From Sphingomonas abaci (GTDB taxonomy: Bacteria > Pseudomonadota > Alphaproteobacteria > Sphingomonadales > Sphingomonadaceae): a DNA stretch of 64,000 bases. The DNA lies in assembly GCF_014199625.1 (NCBI RefSeq), contig NZ_JACHNY010000006.1:218246-282245 (forward strand), in the 5' to 3' direction. Within the stretch, counting starts at the first letter, position 1. Every line of letters begins with the position of its first letter. The notes beneath the pieces are model-generated. The model saw only the letters and a list, made by a program, of their open reading frames with translations. It was not told the DNA's origin and ran no database searches. Of this stretch, positions 49,086 through 57,525 are shown piece after piece. The position numbers and the translations under genes are program-made.

Positions 49086-49221
49086 CGGCCGCCTCCGAGC
49101 GATCGGGCGACGGAACGGGCGGCAGGCTTGGACGCATCAGACATGAGCGGGAACGTACAGCGAACGCATCCAGCCGCAAAGGGGCTTTCGCCAGCTGCCC
49201 CCATCCGGGCGATCGCGGGGG

Positions 49222-49743
49222 TCAGGCCCGGCGCTGCTTGGCCAGCTTCTTCATCAGCATGTCGCGCTTCAGCCGCGACACATGGTCGATGAACAGCACG
49301 CCGTTCAGATGGTCGATCTCATGCTGCATGCAGGTGGCGAGCAGACCGTCCAATTCCTCTTCCTGCGACGCGCCGGTCTCGTCCAGCCAGCGGACGCGGC
49401 AGCGCGCCGGGCGGCGCACCTCGGCATATTGGTCGGGTATCGACAGGCAGCCTTCGTTATAGGTCGACAACTCCTCGGACACCGACAGAATCTCGGGATT
49501 GATATAGGCCTTGGGCGCGCGGATCGGCTTGCCCTCTCCATCCTCCTCGGCCTGGAGGTCGATGACCAGGATACGCTGGTCGACGCCGACCTGGATGGCG
49601 GCGAGGCCGATGCCGTTGGCGGCATACATGGTGTCGAACATGTCGGCGACGAACTGGCGGACCGCGTCGTCCACCGCGGCCACGGGCTTGGAGACGAGGC
49701 GGAGGCGTGGGTCGGGGATTTCGACGATGGGAAGTACGGACAT
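49222..49743 (-). CDS. def: Peptide deformylase
   Basis: 173 residues with the three PDF motifs: [19 protein letters not shown] (Cys metal ligand) and [11 protein letters not shown]. It removes formyl from the initiator Met of nascent proteins. The ATG at 49743 gives [20 protein letters not shown], the usual opening. The GxGLAAxQ proline seen in many is an isoleucine here, which is tolerated. Downstream of the DUF1465 gene on the same strand, with a 32-base gap. Confidence 0.96.
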   Translation of the reverse strand: MSVLPIVEIPDPRLRLVSKPVAAVDDAVRQFVADMFDTMYAANGIGLAAIQVGVDQRILVIDLQAEEDGEGKPIRAPKAYINPEILSVSEELSTYNEGCLSIPDQYAEVRRPARCRVRWLDETGASQEEELDGLLATCMQHEIDHLNGVLFIDHVSRLKRDMLMKKLAKQRRA

Positions 49744-49775
49744 GGCGGCGGCGCTAAGTCCCCCCGCCCGCAGCG

Positions 49776-50276
49776 TCAAGCGGCGACGCCGCCCCGCCCC
49801 AGCCGCGCCAGCAGATCATGCTGCATCGCGCGCACCGGGCTGGCCGCTCCCGCGGCCGCGGCCATCTCCGCGTCTCCGGCCAGCGCCCGGTCGAGCGCGG
49901 CGGCGCGGCGGAACAGCGCCTGGCTTGCCTCGACCAGATGCCGCGCCTCGTCGGGCAGGCCGGACAGCACCGCGTCCTCGCTGGCGATCTCGTCGCTCAG
50001 CCGGCGGTTGGGGGTCAGCGCCTCCATCGGGGTCAGTTCGCCCGCGGCGACCGCCCGGCGCACCAGCAGCCAGGCGATGACGTGCATCAATCGCGTCGTC
50101 ACTTTCAGCGACTCGCAGCTGAACGCGACGCGAGCGACCGGCGGCAACGTATCGCGATCCTGGCGACTGCGATCGTCGAAATAGCTGCGCGCCTCGTCGG
50201 CCAGCAACATGGCGTCGGTGTAGAGCGCGTTCACGAGACGCGTCTGGATTCCGGCGGGCGTCATCGAGCCGATCAT
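49776..50276 (-). CDS. DUF1465 family protein
   Basis: 166 residues, all-helical. Recognisable as DUF1465 by [40 protein letters not shown] and the C-terminal helix ([13 protein letters not shown]). The family is restricted to alphaproteobacteria and is often next to def or ydcH-like genes; function unknown (members are described in relation to polar/cell-cycle factors in Caulobacter-like species only loosely). Start is uncertain: ATG codons at 50276 and 50264 are both reasonable; the longer is given. Confidence 0.82.
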   Translation of the reverse strand: MIGSMTPAGIQTRLVNALYTDAMLLADEARSYFDDRSRQDRDTLPPVARVAFSCESLKVTTRLMHVIAWLLVRRAVAAGELTPMEALTPNRRLSDEIASEDAVLSGLPDEARHLVEASQALFRRAAALDRALAGDAEMAAAAGAASPVRAMQHDLLARLGRGGVAA

Positions 50277-50360
50277 GCCGCGCTGCATGGCACACGCCAC
50301 CCCGCCTGCCCAGCGCCAATGCCGCGCGCCTGCGTCCCGAATCGGGGCGCGGCGGGCGCG

Positions 50361-50558
50361 TCAGGCGATGATGTCGGGCAGCAACTGGTCCTCGAGCACG
50401 GAAATCTCGTCGCGCAGCCGCAGCTTGCGTTTCTTCAAACGGGCGAGTTGCAACTGGTCCGGCGCCCCTTGCGCCTGGAGCGCCGCCAGCGCCGTGTCCA
50501 AGTCGCGATGCTCGGTTCGCAGCGCCTGCAGCCGGGCGTTGATCTCGCTGTCGTCCAT
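50361..50558 (-). CDS. DUF465/YdcH-family small coiled-coil protein
   Basis: 65 residues, MDDSEINARLQALRTEHRDL followed by LKKRKLRLRDEISVLEDQLL, which is the DUF465 pattern of a short antiparallel helical hairpin. ATG at 50558. Cotranscribed with the DUF1465 gene (85-base gap). It has a second family member 184 bases away on the other strand. Confidence 0.85.
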   Translation of the reverse strand: MDDSEINARLQALRTEHRDLDTALAALQAQGAPDQLQLARLKKRKLRLRDEISVLEDQLLPDIIA

Positions 50559-50667
50559 CTTGTCCCCCGCGCGCCTCTTGCCCATGCCGCCGCGCCGTCG
50601 ATTCCCCCGACGACGGACGCCCCGCCGTACAGGACGCCGCCGCAAAAGTGCAACGGACGGTCGCAGT

Positions 50668-50694
50668 GGCGCTTTTTAACCGGCGACAAGCGCC
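50668..50694. promoter_or_regulatory. Inverted repeat between the two DUF465 genes
   Basis: GGCGCTT and AAGCGCC (7-base perfect arms, 13-base spacer containing TTTAAC) in the region shared by two divergent promoters. Possible operator or short RNA hairpin. Confidence 0.3.
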
Positions 50695-50741
50695 GCGTCC
50701 TATGTTCTATTCATTCTCGCTAGCTGAAGGAGAATCTGCCC

Positions 50742-50900
50742 ATGCAGTCCACCGCTCACCAGTCCGCACTGGAGGCCAAGCACGCCTCGATCGACCGTCG
50801 CCTCGCCGAGGAGAGCCACCGGCCGCTCCCCGATACCGCGCTGATCGCGGAACTGAAGAAGCAGAAGCTACGACTGAAGGACGAGATCGTCAGCCACTGA
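50742..50900 (+). CDS. Second DUF465/YdcH-family protein
   Basis: 52 residues from the ATG at 50742, MQSTAHQSALEAKHASIDRR then LKKQKLRLKDEIVSH. Same LKK-x-KLRLKDEI signature as the minus-strand family member at 50361, so a paralogous pair. Strong ribosome site (AAGGAGA, spacing seven). Ends in a textbook terminator. Shorter than most annotated genes, but the motif, ribosome site and terminator make it a safe call. Function of the family is unknown. Confidence 0.85.
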   Translation: MQSTAHQSALEAKHASIDRRLAEESHRPLPDTALIAELKKQKLRLKDEIVSH

Positions 50901-50925
50901 GCGTCGCCATCGACGTCCATGGTCG

Positions 50926-50966
50926 ACGCCGGCCCCGCCACCATGGCAGGGCCGGCGTTTTGTTTT
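50926..50966 (+). terminator. Intrinsic terminator after the second DUF465 gene
   Basis: A 9-base GC stem (CGCCGGCCC / GGGCCGGCG) with an inner GCCA/TGGC extension, followed by TTTTGTTTT. The clearest Rho-independent terminator in the window; it also lies at the end of the convergent PilZ gene. Confidence 0.92.
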
Positions 50967-50986
50967 CAGGCATCACGACAGATGGA

Positions 50987-51364
50987 TCAGCGCCGCGGTG
51001 CGCCAAGCAGCGACTTCGCATAGGTCGGCGTGCTGGTGCCACCGCCCACCGGCAACCGCGCCTTTTTCGGGTCGATCGGCGAATCGAGCGCGATGCCGAT
51101 CCGGCCCTCCGCGCACCAGGCGACGCGACCCGGACATTCGCCGATGTTGCGCAGGTCCACCGTCACCCGCGCGCCGATACCGACGATGCGCGGATATTCC
51201 GCCATCATCCCGCCTTCGGACAGGTTGCGGATGCGAACGTCATAGGTCTTGTCGACGCCGTCGAACCGAAGCTGCGCGGTCAGGAACAGGCTGTCGCGGC
51301 GATTGCTGCGCTTGCCGGCGCCATCGGCATCGTTCCTGCTGTCATCGCCGGTTGCGCCGTCCAT
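50987..51364 (-). CDS. PilZ-domain protein
   Basis: 125 residues. Cyclic-di-GMP-binding PilZ signature: RSNRRDSLFLTAQL (RxxxR-like basic motif) and IRNLSEGGMMAEYP (N/DxSxxG). Single-domain PilZ proteins act as small c-di-GMP receptors. ATG at 51364 with GGGA six bases upstream; further upstream codons are non-homologous. The C-terminal tail (TPTYAKSLLGAPRR) is basic. Its partner is not apparent from context. Confidence 0.85.
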   Translation of the reverse strand: MDGATGDDSRNDADGAGKRSNRRDSLFLTAQLRFDGVDKTYDVRIRNLSEGGMMAEYPRIVGIGARVTVDLRNIGECPGRVAWCAEGRIGIALDSPIDPKKARLPVGGGTSTPTYAKSLLGAPRR

Positions 51365-51510
51365 ATCCGATCCCGCTTCGTCCACTATTCGACCCACCTG
51401 CGCTTGGGGCTGAATTTCTGAACAAAGCCCTAATGGAAAGCCCGCCGCCCGTCCATGCTTCCCGCGATGGGACAGGTCGAGCCGAGCCGCCCGGCACGTC
51501 GTTGCACCGA

Positions 51511-51549
51511 TAAAGCAAGGGCGGCGAAGCGCATGCGCCCGCCGCCCCA
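51511..51549 (-). terminator. Terminator downstream of dksA
   Basis: GGGCGGCG and CGCCGCCC (51521-51528, 51542-51549) enclose an inner GCGCATGCGC palindrome; on the minus strand the hairpin is followed by TTGCTTTATC. Forty-odd bases past the dksA stop. Confidence 0.6.
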
Positions 51550-51596
51550 TTATGGGAGAGGATAACCGACGGCCCGAGATCGCCGCCGTTTCGGTC

Positions 51597-52055
51597 TCAA
51601 TCTTCCCGCGACACCTTCTCGTGCCGCTCGTGACGCTCCTGCGCCTCGACGGTCATGGTCGCGATCGGCCGGGCTTCCAGCCGCGCCAGGCTGATCGGTT
51701 CGCCCGTCACTTCGCAATAGCCATATTCGCCTTCGTCGATCCGGCGCAGCGCCGCCTCGATCTTGCTGATCAGCTTGCGTTGCCGGTCGCGGGTGCGCAG
51801 CTCGATCGACCAGTCCGTCTCGCTCGACGCGCGGTCGGTCAGATCGGATTCGCGCAGCGAGTCGAGCTGAAGCTGCGACAGCGTTCCCTGCGACTCCATC
51901 AGGATCGCCTCTTTCCACTGGTTCAGCTTGTTGCGGAAATAGGCCTGCTGTCGGGGATTCATGAACGGCTCGTCCGCCGTCGGACGATAGCCGTCGTCAT
52001 TGGCCACCCTGTGGCCGGTGGAATGGTCGTCAACGCGATTCAACACCGTCGCCAT
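51597..52055 (-). CDS. dksA: RNA polymerase-binding protein DksA, single-cysteine type
   Basis: 152 residues. Coiled-coil N-terminal part (QQAYFRNKLNQWKEAILMES) and a C-terminal zinc-ribbon region EYGYCEVTGEPISLARLEAR. Only one of the four zinc-ligand cysteines remains: the following positions are Thr and the second pair reads TMTVEAQERH. This degenerate finger occurs in many alphaproteobacterial DksA proteins, which are thought to work without zinc or to resist redox loss. DksA works with ppGpp to reset transcription. Promoter-like hexamers lie ~80-105 bases upstream. Confidence 0.92.
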   Translation of the reverse strand: MATVLNRVDDHSTGHRVANDDGYRPTADEPFMNPRQQAYFRNKLNQWKEAILMESQGTLSQLQLDSLRESDLTDRASSETDWSIELRTRDRQRKLISKIEAALRRIDEGEYGYCEVTGEPISLARLEARPIATMTVEAQERHERHEKVSRED

Positions 52056-52132
52056 ACCGATCTCCCTACAGCCCTGTCGCGGAGCGGATTGACACCGTCT
52101 CTTTTCCGCCGGGCCACCCCCAGATGATGCGG

Positions 52133-52161
52133 CCTATAGCTTCGTGAAGGTCGTGTCACAA
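52133..52161 (-). promoter_or_regulatory. Candidate promoter for dksA
   Basis: Minus-strand hexamers TTGTGA and TATAGG with a 17-base spacer, 78-106 bases upstream of the dksA ATG. Each hexamer matches 4/6 of the sigma70 consensus. Confidence 0.4.
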
Positions 52162-52378
52162 GCAACCGTTCCACTGTCCCCGATATGGTTTTGACAGGAT
52201 AGTTGCGCAGAAAGCACGTTTTACCGGTTCGATCCGCTCGGCCTGGCCAGCTTTGGCACAGATCGCTCCGCAATGGATCGAAGCGCGTCTCTCAGGTTAT
52301 TGATCCTGATCGAAACGGCAGGGGCGGAGGGATGCGCGAACCCTTTGCGCCATGCGGCCACGTCATCATGACGCCAGC

Positions 52379-52413
52379 CGGACCGCCGGGGCGAAATCAG
52401 CCCCGGCGGTCCG
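52379..52413. terminator. Perfect 14-base hairpin after host-attachment-family gene
   Basis: CGGACCGCCGGGGC (52379-52392), seven-base loop, GCCCCGGCGGTCCG (52400-52413). It lies 26 bases past the minus-strand stop at 52440; no T-tract. Likely terminator or strong RNA-stabilising element. Confidence 0.65.
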
Positions 52414-52439
52414 TCATGACCGGTGCGGAGACCGTGAGG

Positions 52440-52955
52440 TCAGGCGTTCAGCAACGCCTGTTCGATCTGATCGACCGGATGGCCGGTCAGGTCCTTGGCC
52501 AGCTCACCGACCAGTCGGCCGCTGACTTCCTTATGATAATGCTTGCGGAGTTCGCCCAGCGTCCGCGGCGGCGCGACGACGATCAGCGATTCGAACTTGT
52601 TGGCGAGCGCCCGGCGACGCAGCATCTCGGCGGTTTCGGCAGCGAACCGGTCCTCTTCCTGCTGATGGTAATCGGTTTCCTCGAACGATCCGCGCGACGG
52701 GGCGAACTGGGCGCCCTGCCCGCCGCCACCGGCCTGATTCGATCCCCCCTGCGCGATCGGCGGCGCCCCGGCGCCGCTCTGGGTCGAGCGGGCGCTGCCG
52801 GCTGCGTCGGTCTTCTGGTCGCCGTCACGCGGATTGGCCTGCTCCTCGGCATGCTCGACCTTCAGGTTCGGATGTTCGGCATCGCCCTCGTTGCGAAAGA
52901 ACAGGCTTTTGCGACCATCCACCACCAGCACGAACGCATTATGGGGAACCTGCAT
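52440..52955 (-). CDS. Host attachment family protein (AtsE-type)
   Basis: 171 residues. N-terminal [20 protein letters not shown] and C-terminal [40 protein letters not shown] match the small Host_attach family found across alphaproteobacteria. Between them (~50-95) lies a glycine/glutamine/serine-rich low-complexity insertion ([20 protein letters not shown]) that is unusual in length. Despite the family name (from an Agrobacterium attachment screen), function is unknown; there is no host interaction evidence here. ATG at 52955. Divergent from serS. Confidence 0.85.
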   Translation of the reverse strand: MQVPHNAFVLVVDGRKSLFFRNEGDAEHPNLKVEHAEEQANPRDGDQKTDAAGSARSTQSGAGAPPIAQGGSNQAGGGGQGAQFAPSRGSFEETDYHQQEEDRFAAETAEMLRRRALANKFESLIVVAPPRTLGELRKHYHKEVSGRLVGELAKDLTGHPVDQIEQALLNA

Positions 52956-53047
52956 CGCTATCTCCTCTATCGGCTTCTATCGGGTCGGGTAACGCGCGCG
53001 CGGCGGCACGGGTTGCGCGGCCCGGTCGCGCCCGCCATAGCCCGGCC

Positions 53048-54328
53048 ATGCACGACATCCGCCTGATCCGCGACGACCCCGCCGCCTTCGACGCCGCGCT
53101 GGCGCGCCGCGCGCTCGCCCCCGTCGCCGCCGAGCTGCTGGCGCTCGACGAGCGCCGCCGCGCCACCATCGCCGCCGCGCAGGAGGCGCAGACCCGCCGC
53201 AACGACCTGTCCAAGCAGATCGGTCAGGCCAAGGCGCAGAAGGACGAAGCGCGGGCGCAGGGCCTGATGGCCGAGGTCGCGGCGCTCAAGGAACGCCTGC
53301 CGCAACTGGAGGAGGAAGAGCGCGCCACCGCCGCCGAACTGGACGCGCGCCTGGCCGCCATCCCCAACCTGCCCGCCGCAGACGTGCCCGAGGGCGCGGA
53401 CGAGGACGGCAATGTCGAGGAGAAGAGTTGGGGCACCCCGCGCACGTTCGATTTCCCGGTGCGCGAACATGACGCGATCGGCCCGGCCCTGGGCATGGAT
53501 TTCGATACCGGCGTCGCGCTCGCCGGCGCGCGCTTCACGCTGCTGCGCGGGCCCGTGGCGCGGCTCAGCCGGGCGCTCGGCCAGTTCATGCTCGACCGGC
53601 TGGTCAACGACTTCGGCTTCGAGGAGGTCGCGCCGCCGCTGCTGGTGCGCGACGAGGTGGCGTTCGGCACCGGGCAATTACCGAAATTCGCCGAGGACCT
53701 GTTCCGCACCACCGACGGCCGCTGGCTGATCTCCACCGCCGAGATGTCGCTGACCAACATCGTCCGCGAGCAGATTCTGAGCGAGGCGGAGCTGCCGTTG
53801 CGCTTCGCCGCGCTCACCGCCTGTTTCCGCTCGGAAGCGGGTGCGGCGGGCCGCGATACGCGCGGGCTGATCCGCCAGCATCAATTCGAGAAGGTCGAGA
53901 TGGTGTCGATCACCCCGCCCGACGCGTCGGACGCGGAGCATGAGCGCATGACCCGCGCCGCCGAGGGCGTGCTTGAGGCGCTGGACCTGCCCTATCGCCG
54001 GATGAAGCTGTGCACCGGCGACATGGGCTTCACCTCGCTGCGCACCTTCGACCTGGAGGTCTGGCTGCCCGGGCAGCAGCGCTACCGCGAGATTTCGAGC
54101 TGTTCGACCTGCGGCGACTTCCAAGCGCGGCGGATGAACGCGCGCTTCCGGGCGGAGGGCGAGAAGGCGCCGCGCTTCGTCCACACGCTGAACGGCTCCG
54201 GCCTTGCGGTCGGCCGCACCCTGGTCGCCGTGGTCGAGAACTATCAGCAGGCCGATGGCTCGGTCGTCGTGCCCGCCGCCCTACGACCCTATATCGGCAA
54301 CCTCGAACTGCTGGAGCCGGCCCGCTGA
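53048..54328 (+). CDS. serS: Seryl-tRNA synthetase
   Basis: 426 residues. N-terminal tRNA-binding coiled coil ([20 protein letters not shown] to ~105) and class II catalytic core: [10 protein letters not shown] (TxE), motif 2 [20 protein letters not shown], motif 3 [20 protein letters not shown]. It charges tRNASer. ATG at 53048. TGATG overlap with surE, so a serS-surE-nlpD-like transcription unit. Confidence 0.97.
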   Translation: MHDIRLIRDDPAAFDAALARRALAPVAAELLALDERRRATIAAAQEAQTRRNDLSKQIGQAKAQKDEARAQGLMAEVAALKERLPQLEEEERATAAELDARLAAIPNLPAADVPEGADEDGNVEEKSWGTPRTFDFPVREHDAIGPALGMDFDTGVALAGARFTLLRGPVARLSRALGQFMLDRLVNDFGFEEVAPPLLVRDEVAFGTGQLPKFAEDLFRTTDGRWLISTAEMSLTNIVREQILSEAELPLRFAALTACFRSEAGAAGRDTRGLIRQHQFEKVEMVSITPPDASDAEHERMTRAAEGVLEALDLPYRRMKLCTGDMGFTSLRTFDLEVWLPGQQRYREISSCSTCGDFQARRMNARFRAEGEKAPRFVHTLNGSGLAVGRTLVAVVENYQQADGSVVVPAALRPYIGNLELLEPAR

Positions 54329-55092
54329 TGCGCATCCTGCTGACCAATGACGACGGCATCCATGCGCCCGGCATGACGGTGCTGGAGGCGATCGCCGCCA
54401 CCCTGTCCGACGACGTGACGGTGGTCGCGCCGATCGAGGAACAGTCGGGCACCGGCCGCTCGCTGACGCTGACCCGGCCGATGCGGTTGAAGCGGTTCGG
54501 CGAAAAGCGCTTCGCGGTGACCGGCACGCCCACCGACGCGGTGATGATGGCCCTGACCGAGGTAATGAAGGACGGTAAGCCCGACCTGATCCTGTCGGGC
54601 GTCAATCGCGGCGCCAATCTGGGCGAGGACGTGCATTATTCCGGCACCGTCTCCGCCGCGATGGAGGGCGCGCTGGCCGGCATCCGCTCGGTCGCGCTCA
54701 GCCAGCGTTATCCCGACCATGCGCCGGGCGAGCGCGTATCCTTCGCCACGGCCGAGGCCTGGGGCGAGCGGGTGCTCCGGCCGCTGCTTGACAGCCAATG
54801 GTCGCCCCGGACGATGGTCAACGTCAATTTCCCGCCGGTCGCCCCCGATCAGGTCCGGGGCGTGCGCGTCGTGCCACAGGGTCTGCGCGATTACGGGCGC
54901 GCGCGGATGGAGAAACGCAGCGATCCGCGCGGCTTTCCCTATTACTGGCTGGCGATGGACCGGGTGCCGCTGAGCGTGACCGGCGAGACCGACCTGGACG
55001 CCTCGGCGGAGGGTTATGTGTCGGTGACGCCGTTGCAGGTGGACATGACGCACCGGTCCTCGCTCGATATGCTGCGCGCCGTGTACGCGTAG
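54328..55092 (+). CDS. surE: 5'/3'-nucleotidase SurE
   Basis: 254 residues. [16 protein letters not shown] with the NDDG metal motif, EQSGTGRSLTLTRPM, ILSGVNRGANLGEDVHYSGT and SAAMEGALAG are SurE hallmarks. The enzyme dephosphorylates nucleoside 5'- and 3'-monophosphates. ATG shares a base with the serS stop (TGATG). The following gene encodes an NlpD-like lipoprotein, reproducing the surE-nlpD synteny of gammaproteobacteria; rpoS is absent, as expected in alphaproteobacteria. Confidence 0.96.
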   Translation: MRILLTNDDGIHAPGMTVLEAIAATLSDDVTVVAPIEEQSGTGRSLTLTRPMRLKRFGEKRFAVTGTPTDAVMMALTEVMKDGKPDLILSGVNRGANLGEDVHYSGTVSAAMEGALAGIRSVALSQRYPDHAPGERVSFATAEAWGERVLRPLLDSQWSPRTMVNVNFPPVAPDQVRGVRVVPQGLRDYGRARMEKRSDPRGFPYYWLAMDRVPLSVTGETDLDASAEGYVSVTPLQVDMTHRSSLDMLRAVYA

Positions 55093-55102
55093 GAGGATGG
55101 CG

Positions 55103-56224
55103 ATGCGGGGAGCGGTGGTGGCGGCGACGGCGCTGATGCTGGGCGGCTGCATCCCGCGCATGGAGCCGCCCACCGATTATGGCCGGCCCGCCCCGCCGCC
55201 GCCACCGCTCGATCACGGTCCCCCGACGACCGACTTCACCCCGCATGACGAGGCCGTGGCGGCGCAGGGCACCGCGCCGACCCGGCCCGTCACCCGCGTC
55301 GCGGTGCCGGGAGCAGCCGCCCGGCCCTTGTGGGAGGCACGACCGGTCGAGGCGGATGCGCGCAGCGTCGAAGCCTCCACCTATGTCGTCCGGCCGGGAG
55401 ACACGCTGCGCGGCATCGCCGAGCGGACCGGCGCCGGCGTGGACGCGATCGCGCGCGCCAACGGCATCGCCGCACCCGCCTATGTCGTCCGCATCGGGCA
55501 GCGACTGACGATTCCCGCCGGTCGCTATCATCTGGTCCGCACCGGGCAGACCGGCATCGCCATCGCCCGCGCGTACGGCGTCGAGTGGTCGCGCATCGTC
55601 GCCGCCAACGGGCTGGAGGAACCCTATGTCCTGCGTGCGGGCCAGCGCATCCTGATCCCGGAGGCGGCCGTCGCGCCGGGCAGTCGCGCCGCCGAGCGTG
55701 CCGCCGCCTTCCGGCTCGATGTCGACGACATCCTGACCGGCGGCGAGCCGGCGCTGGCCAAGAACGCGGCGCCCGTCAGGCCCGTCGCCCGGCCGAAACG
55801 GCCTTTGCCCGCCACGGTGCCGGTCGCGCCACCCAGGCAATTGGCGGGCGGCGGCTTCCTCTGGCCGGTCGATGGCCGCGTCGTCCGCCGCTTCGGGCCG
55901 GGGCGCAGCGGCGAGCGCAACGACGGCATCAAGATCGCAGTGCCGCTGAACACCCCGATCCGCGCCACCTCGGCCGGCGTCGTCGCCTATGCCGGCGACG
56001 GCATCGCGGCGCTGGGCGGCCTGATCATCATCAAGCATGGCGATGGCTGGACCAGCGTCTATGGCCATGCCGCCAAGCTGCTGGTCACGCGCGGGCAAAG
56101 CGTGACGCGTGGCCAGGTGATCGGCCTGTCGGGGGATACGGGCTTCGCCGACCAGCCCGAGCTGCACTTCGAACTGCGCAAGGGCCGCACGCCGGTCGAC
56201 CCGCAAGGCCAGCTTCGCCGCTGA
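55103..56224 (+). CDS. NlpD-like LysM/M23 lipoprotein (non-catalytic amidase activator type)
   Basis: 373 residues. Lipobox in ALMLGGCIPRM (Cys16), then two LysM repeats (YVVRPGDTLRGIAERTGAGV and YHLVRTGQTGIAIARAYGVE) that bind peptidoglycan, and a C-terminal M23/LytM domain (GFLWPVDGRVVRRFGPG, VYGHAAKLL, ELHFELRKG). Two zinc ligands of active LytM are lost: the HxxxD motif is replaced by NDGIKIAVP. So it should not cleave peptidoglycan, but activate an amidase as EnvC/NlpD do. AGGAGG six bases before ATG at 55103 sets the start. Confidence 0.88.
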   Translation: MRGAVVAATALMLGGCIPRMEPPTDYGRPAPPPPPLDHGPPTTDFTPHDEAVAAQGTAPTRPVTRVAVPGAAARPLWEARPVEADARSVEASTYVVRPGDTLRGIAERTGAGVDAIARANGIAAPAYVVRIGQRLTIPAGRYHLVRTGQTGIAIARAYGVEWSRIVAANGLEEPYVLRAGQRILIPEAAVAPGSRAAERAAAFRLDVDDILTGGEPALAKNAAPVRPVARPKRPLPATVPVAPPRQLAGGGFLWPVDGRVVRRFGPGRSGERNDGIKIAVPLNTPIRATSAGVVAYAGDGIAALGGLIIIKHGDGWTSVYGHAAKLLVTRGQSVTRGQVIGLSGDTGFADQPELHFELRKGRTPVDPQGQLRR

Positions 56225-56231
56225 CCCGAGC

Positions 56232-57488
56232 CTATTGGCGCTTCGTCTCCGGCATCGCCACCAGATAGAGGATGAGACCGGACCCGGCGATCGCGGCGAG
56301 CGTCAGGAAGCTGGCGGTATAGCCCGCCGCGACGATGATCCAGCCCGCCAGCGACGCCGACAGCGCCGCGCCCAGCCCCTGCGTCGTCGCCACCGCGCCC
56401 TGCGCGACGTTGAAACGGCCCGACCCCTTGGTCAGGTCGGCGATCACCACCGGGAACAACGCGCCGAAGATGCCCGCGCCGACGCCGTCCAGCGCCTGCA
56501 CCCCGACCAGCCACCAGGCGTCGTTCGACACGGTGTACAGCGCGCCACGCGCGGCCAGGAAAGCGAATCCGGTGAGGAAGATGGGCTTGGTCCCCCAGCG
56601 TTCGGCATGGCGGCCGACCAGGATCGCGACCGGCACCATCACCGCCTGCGCCGCGACGATGCAGGCGGCGGTCAGCGAGGTGGCCTGGTCCTTGCCGACG
56701 GTGCGCGACAGGAGCTGGCTGACCGAGGTCAGCATCGCCGCGTTGGCGAGGTGGAACAGGAAGGCAATGACCGCGAAGATCAGGAGCGGCCGGTTCTCCA
56801 GCACGACCCGCCAGCCGCTGGGCTCCTCGCACCCATGCTCCGGCTCGCAGTCCAGGCCGCGCGCGACCGCGTTGTCGATATCCCCATTGCGCAGCCGCAT
56901 CGCGCTGAACACGCTCGCCACGGTCAGCGCCGCCATCAGCCAGAAGACGACGACTGGTCCGAACTTCCAGGCGAGCACGCCGGCCAGCGCCGCCGACACG
57001 GCGTTGCCGGCATGGTTGAACGCCTCGTTGCGGCCGACCCGCTTGGCGAACATCCTGGGCCCGACCAGCCCCAATGTGATGGCGGAGATGGCGGGTGCGA
57101 ACACCGCCCCTGCGATGGCGGCGACCGACTGGCCGATAGTGACGGCGGTGAAGCCAGATACGACCGGCAACGACAGGCTGCTGAGCGTGACCAGCAGCGC
57201 GGCGGCGATGACGATGCGCGGCTTGTTGCGGCTGCGATCGATCAGCCCGCCGGCCGGCGTCTGCGCGACCAGCCCGACCAGCCCGGCGATGGTCAGCACC
57301 ATGCCGACCGTCGCCTCGTTCCAGCCATGTGCGGGACCCCGCACCGCAAGCAGGTAGATGGCGAGATAGGGCCCCAGCCCATCGCGCACGTCCGCCAGGA
57401 AAAAGTTGAGGGCGTCGAGCGTGCGGCCCGGCGGCGCCGGATGCGGGGCCGCGCCGCCGGGACGGAGCGTTGCGGAAGCGGTCGCCAT
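56232..57488 (-). CDS. MFS transporter
   Basis: 418 residues, about twelve transmembrane segments. Conserved loop GGLIDRSRNKPRIVIA (motif A-like), TM block LNFFLADVRDGLGPYLAIYL at the start, and a mid-loop with CEPEHGCEEPSGW, probably cytoplasmic. Substrate unknown; similar sequences are annotated as drug or sugar efflux MFS proteins. ATG at 57488 with AAGGA seven bases upstream. Convergent with the NlpD-like gene (7 bases) and 37 bases downstream of the ArsB-like gene. Confidence 0.82.
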   Translation of the reverse strand: MATASATLRPGGAAPHPAPPGRTLDALNFFLADVRDGLGPYLAIYLLAVRGPAHGWNEATVGMVLTIAGLVGLVAQTPAGGLIDRSRNKPRIVIAAALLVTLSSLSLPVVSGFTAVTIGQSVAAIAGAVFAPAISAITLGLVGPRMFAKRVGRNEAFNHAGNAVSAALAGVLAWKFGPVVVFWLMAALTVASVFSAMRLRNGDIDNAVARGLDCEPEHGCEEPSGWRVVLENRPLLIFAVIAFLFHLANAAMLTSVSQLLSRTVGKDQATSLTAACIVAAQAVMVPVAILVGRHAERWGTKPIFLTGFAFLAARGALYTVSNDAWWLVGVQALDGVGAGIFGALFPVVIADLTKGSGRFNVAQGAVATTQGLGAALSASLAGWIIVAAGYTASFLTLAAIAGSGLILYLVAMPETKRQ

Positions 57489-57525
57489 CACAGATCCTTA
57501 AGCCAGGAGGAGAATGGAATATTCG

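Larger units (their letters stand above)
52056..52439. other. 384-base gene-free stretch upstream of dksA
   Basis: Contains a plausible minus-strand promoter for dksA (52133-52161), a motif TTGACAGGATAGTTGCG (52191-52207) that resembles a sigma54 (-24/-12) element with one essential mismatch and also has a consensus -35 hexamer, and a perfect 14-base hairpin (52379-52413). No credible coding frame is visible on either strand. See findings for a possible small RNA. Confidence 0.5.

Noticed and set aside
52440..52955. Virulence or symbiosis factor because of the name host attachment protein
   Set aside because: Family name comes from a plant-bacterium screen and the members are widespread in free-living alphaproteobacteria.
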